From: Betaproteobacteria bacterium
GTDB lineage: Bacteria > Pseudomonadota > Gammaproteobacteria > Burkholderiales > JAEUOS01
Assembly (NCBI GenBank): GCA_028292405.1
Contig: JAQGMJ010000062.1
Coordinates: forward strand, 62,001 to 126,000
Direction: 5' to 3'
Length of the DNA stretch: 64,000 nt
Part shown: positions 63,352 through 64,000 of the stretch, piece after piece
Layout: every line of letters starts with the position of its first letter
How positions within the stretch are numbered: the first letter of the stretch is position 1
The notes under the pieces: generated by a model
Database searches by the model: none
Told to the model about the DNA's origin: nothing
Seen by the model: only the letters and a program-made list of their open reading frames with translations
Program-made: the position numbers and the translations under genes

Positions 63352-64000
63352 ATGGCACAAACCGATAGCCAGGGGTTGGCGAAAATACTGATCGAGCAGG
63401 AGCAGCAACTGGTGGCCGAGTGGATGGCCAACCTGATGTCGACTTCGAGCAGTGCAGCCGGCGACGTGCGCCTGGCCGACCAGTGCACCCATCTTTTGCG
63501 CAGCCTGCGCCAGGCCGTGCTTACCGGGCAGACGCGCAACATCCAGGGCGGCGAATGGGCGGAGGTGCGCCAGCTCCTGACCGAGATTTGCTACACCCGC
63601 GCCAGGCAGGGCGCGACGCCGCGCGAGACGGCGATTTTCGTCTTCGCGCTCAAGCAGGCACTGTTTTCGCGCCTGCGCGAGTCCGTCGCCGATCCTGCGC
63701 TCCTGGCCGCGCAGACCCTGCTGGTCAGCAACGTGCTCGACGAACTGGGCCTGTTCACCATCGAGGTTTACCAGAAGGGCCGCGAAGAGGTGATCGCGCG
63801 CCAGCAACAGGAAATGCTCGAGCTTTCCACCCCGGTGGTGCAACTGTGGGACGACATTCTCGCGCTGCCGCTGATCGGCACGCTCGACAGCGCACGCACC
63901 CAGGTGGTGATGGAAAGCCTGCTGCAAAAGATCGTCGAGACCGGCGCTTCGATCGCCATCGTCGACATCACCGGCGTGCCGACGGTCGATACCCTGGTGG
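63352..64000 (+). CDS. RsbR-like STAS-domain stressosome protein (3' partial)
   Basis: GGAGG lies 7 bases before the ATG. The first 150 residues are a helical N-terminal sensor region (LIEQEQQLVAEWMANLMSTS ... RQLLTEICYTRARQGATPRE). From about residue 157 a STAS domain begins (LSTPVVQLWDDILALPLIGT, SARTQVVMESLLQKIVETGA, IAIVDITGVPTVDTLV), cut by the window edge. RsbR proteins form stressosomes with RsbS and RsbT, which would be expected just beyond 64000. The two conserved phosphorylated Thr residues of RsbRA lie near or beyond the edge and cannot be checked. Confidence 0.85.
   Translation, partial: MAQTDSQGLAKILIEQEQQLVAEWMANLMSTSSSAAGDVRLADQCTHLLRSLRQAVLTGQTRNIQGGEWAEVRQLLTEICYTRARQGATPRETAIFVFALKQALFSRLRESVADPALLAAQTLLVSNVLDELGLFTIEVYQKGREEVIARQQQEMLELSTPVVQLWDDILALPLIGTLDSARTQVVMESLLQKIVETGASIAIVDITGVPTVDTLV

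Overview
The window looks like chromosomal DNA of a high-GC betaproteobacterium, most likely Burkholderiales near Oxalobacteraceae. The reasons are a Bug/TctC-type solute-binding protein, a pgsA/tRNA-Gly/tRNA-Cys block, a lytic transglycosylase next to parC, a STAS-MlaE lipid transporter with a PqiC-like lipoprotein, and dense operons with ATGA/GTGA overlaps. I see no prophage, insertion sequence, CRISPR array or replication origin. The taxonomic placement is an inference from gene content.

Layout. 0-17 kb: a PAP2/dual-specificity phosphatase fusion cut by the left edge, a lytic transglycosylase, parC, a HAD dehalogenase, a small catabolic group (Bug binding protein, lactonase-like propeller, PrpF-like isomerase), an amidinohydrolase, a YegD-like Hsp70, a divergent thioesterase/MarR pair sharing a perfect 32-bp palindrome, an MFS transporter and a DnaQ-like exonuclease. 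17-26 kb: a PP2C phosphatase, pgsA, two tRNAs, a PQQ-type sugar dehydrogenase, several small secreted proteins and a PBP1A. 26.5-44.6 kb: an alpha-glucan/trehalose island in the order glgC-glgB-glgE-treS/pep2-glgX-treZ-treY-GH100, followed by an oppositely oriented GH1-like glycosidase. 44.8-51 kb: an AI-2E-type permease, small stress-type proteins and an Mla-like four-gene operon. 51.6-64 kb: a ferritin-like protein, tiny membrane and stress proteins, a cation/proton antiporter, a metallothionein, an orphan rpoN, CsbD, an NtrC-type sigma-54 activator, a lone receiver protein, a hemerythrin protein, YqjE/YqjK-like proteins, a SemiSWEET-like protein and the start of an RsbR-like stressosome protein.

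How it may fit together. The strongest unexplained pattern is a set of matches to the sigma-54 promoter consensus TGGCACG-N4-TTGCW. Ten sites match at 10 or 11 of 12 specified positions, each on the correct strand 38-99 bases before a start codon. The downstream genes encode stress-type proteins (metallothionein, CsbD, ElaB/YqjD-like, PRC-barrel, DUF3309 and others), the GH1-like glycosidase, the sugar dehydrogenase and rpoN itself; a weaker site precedes glgC. A second element, GGTAAGAA, recurs upstream of glgC (twice), between the ferritin-like and DUF3309 genes, and upstream of the NtrC-type regulator. I infer a local sigma-54 general-stress and storage-carbon regulon, with rpoN at 55.7 kb and its candidate activator at 59.5 kb. 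This comes from reading motifs by eye and has not been tested computationally or experimentally.
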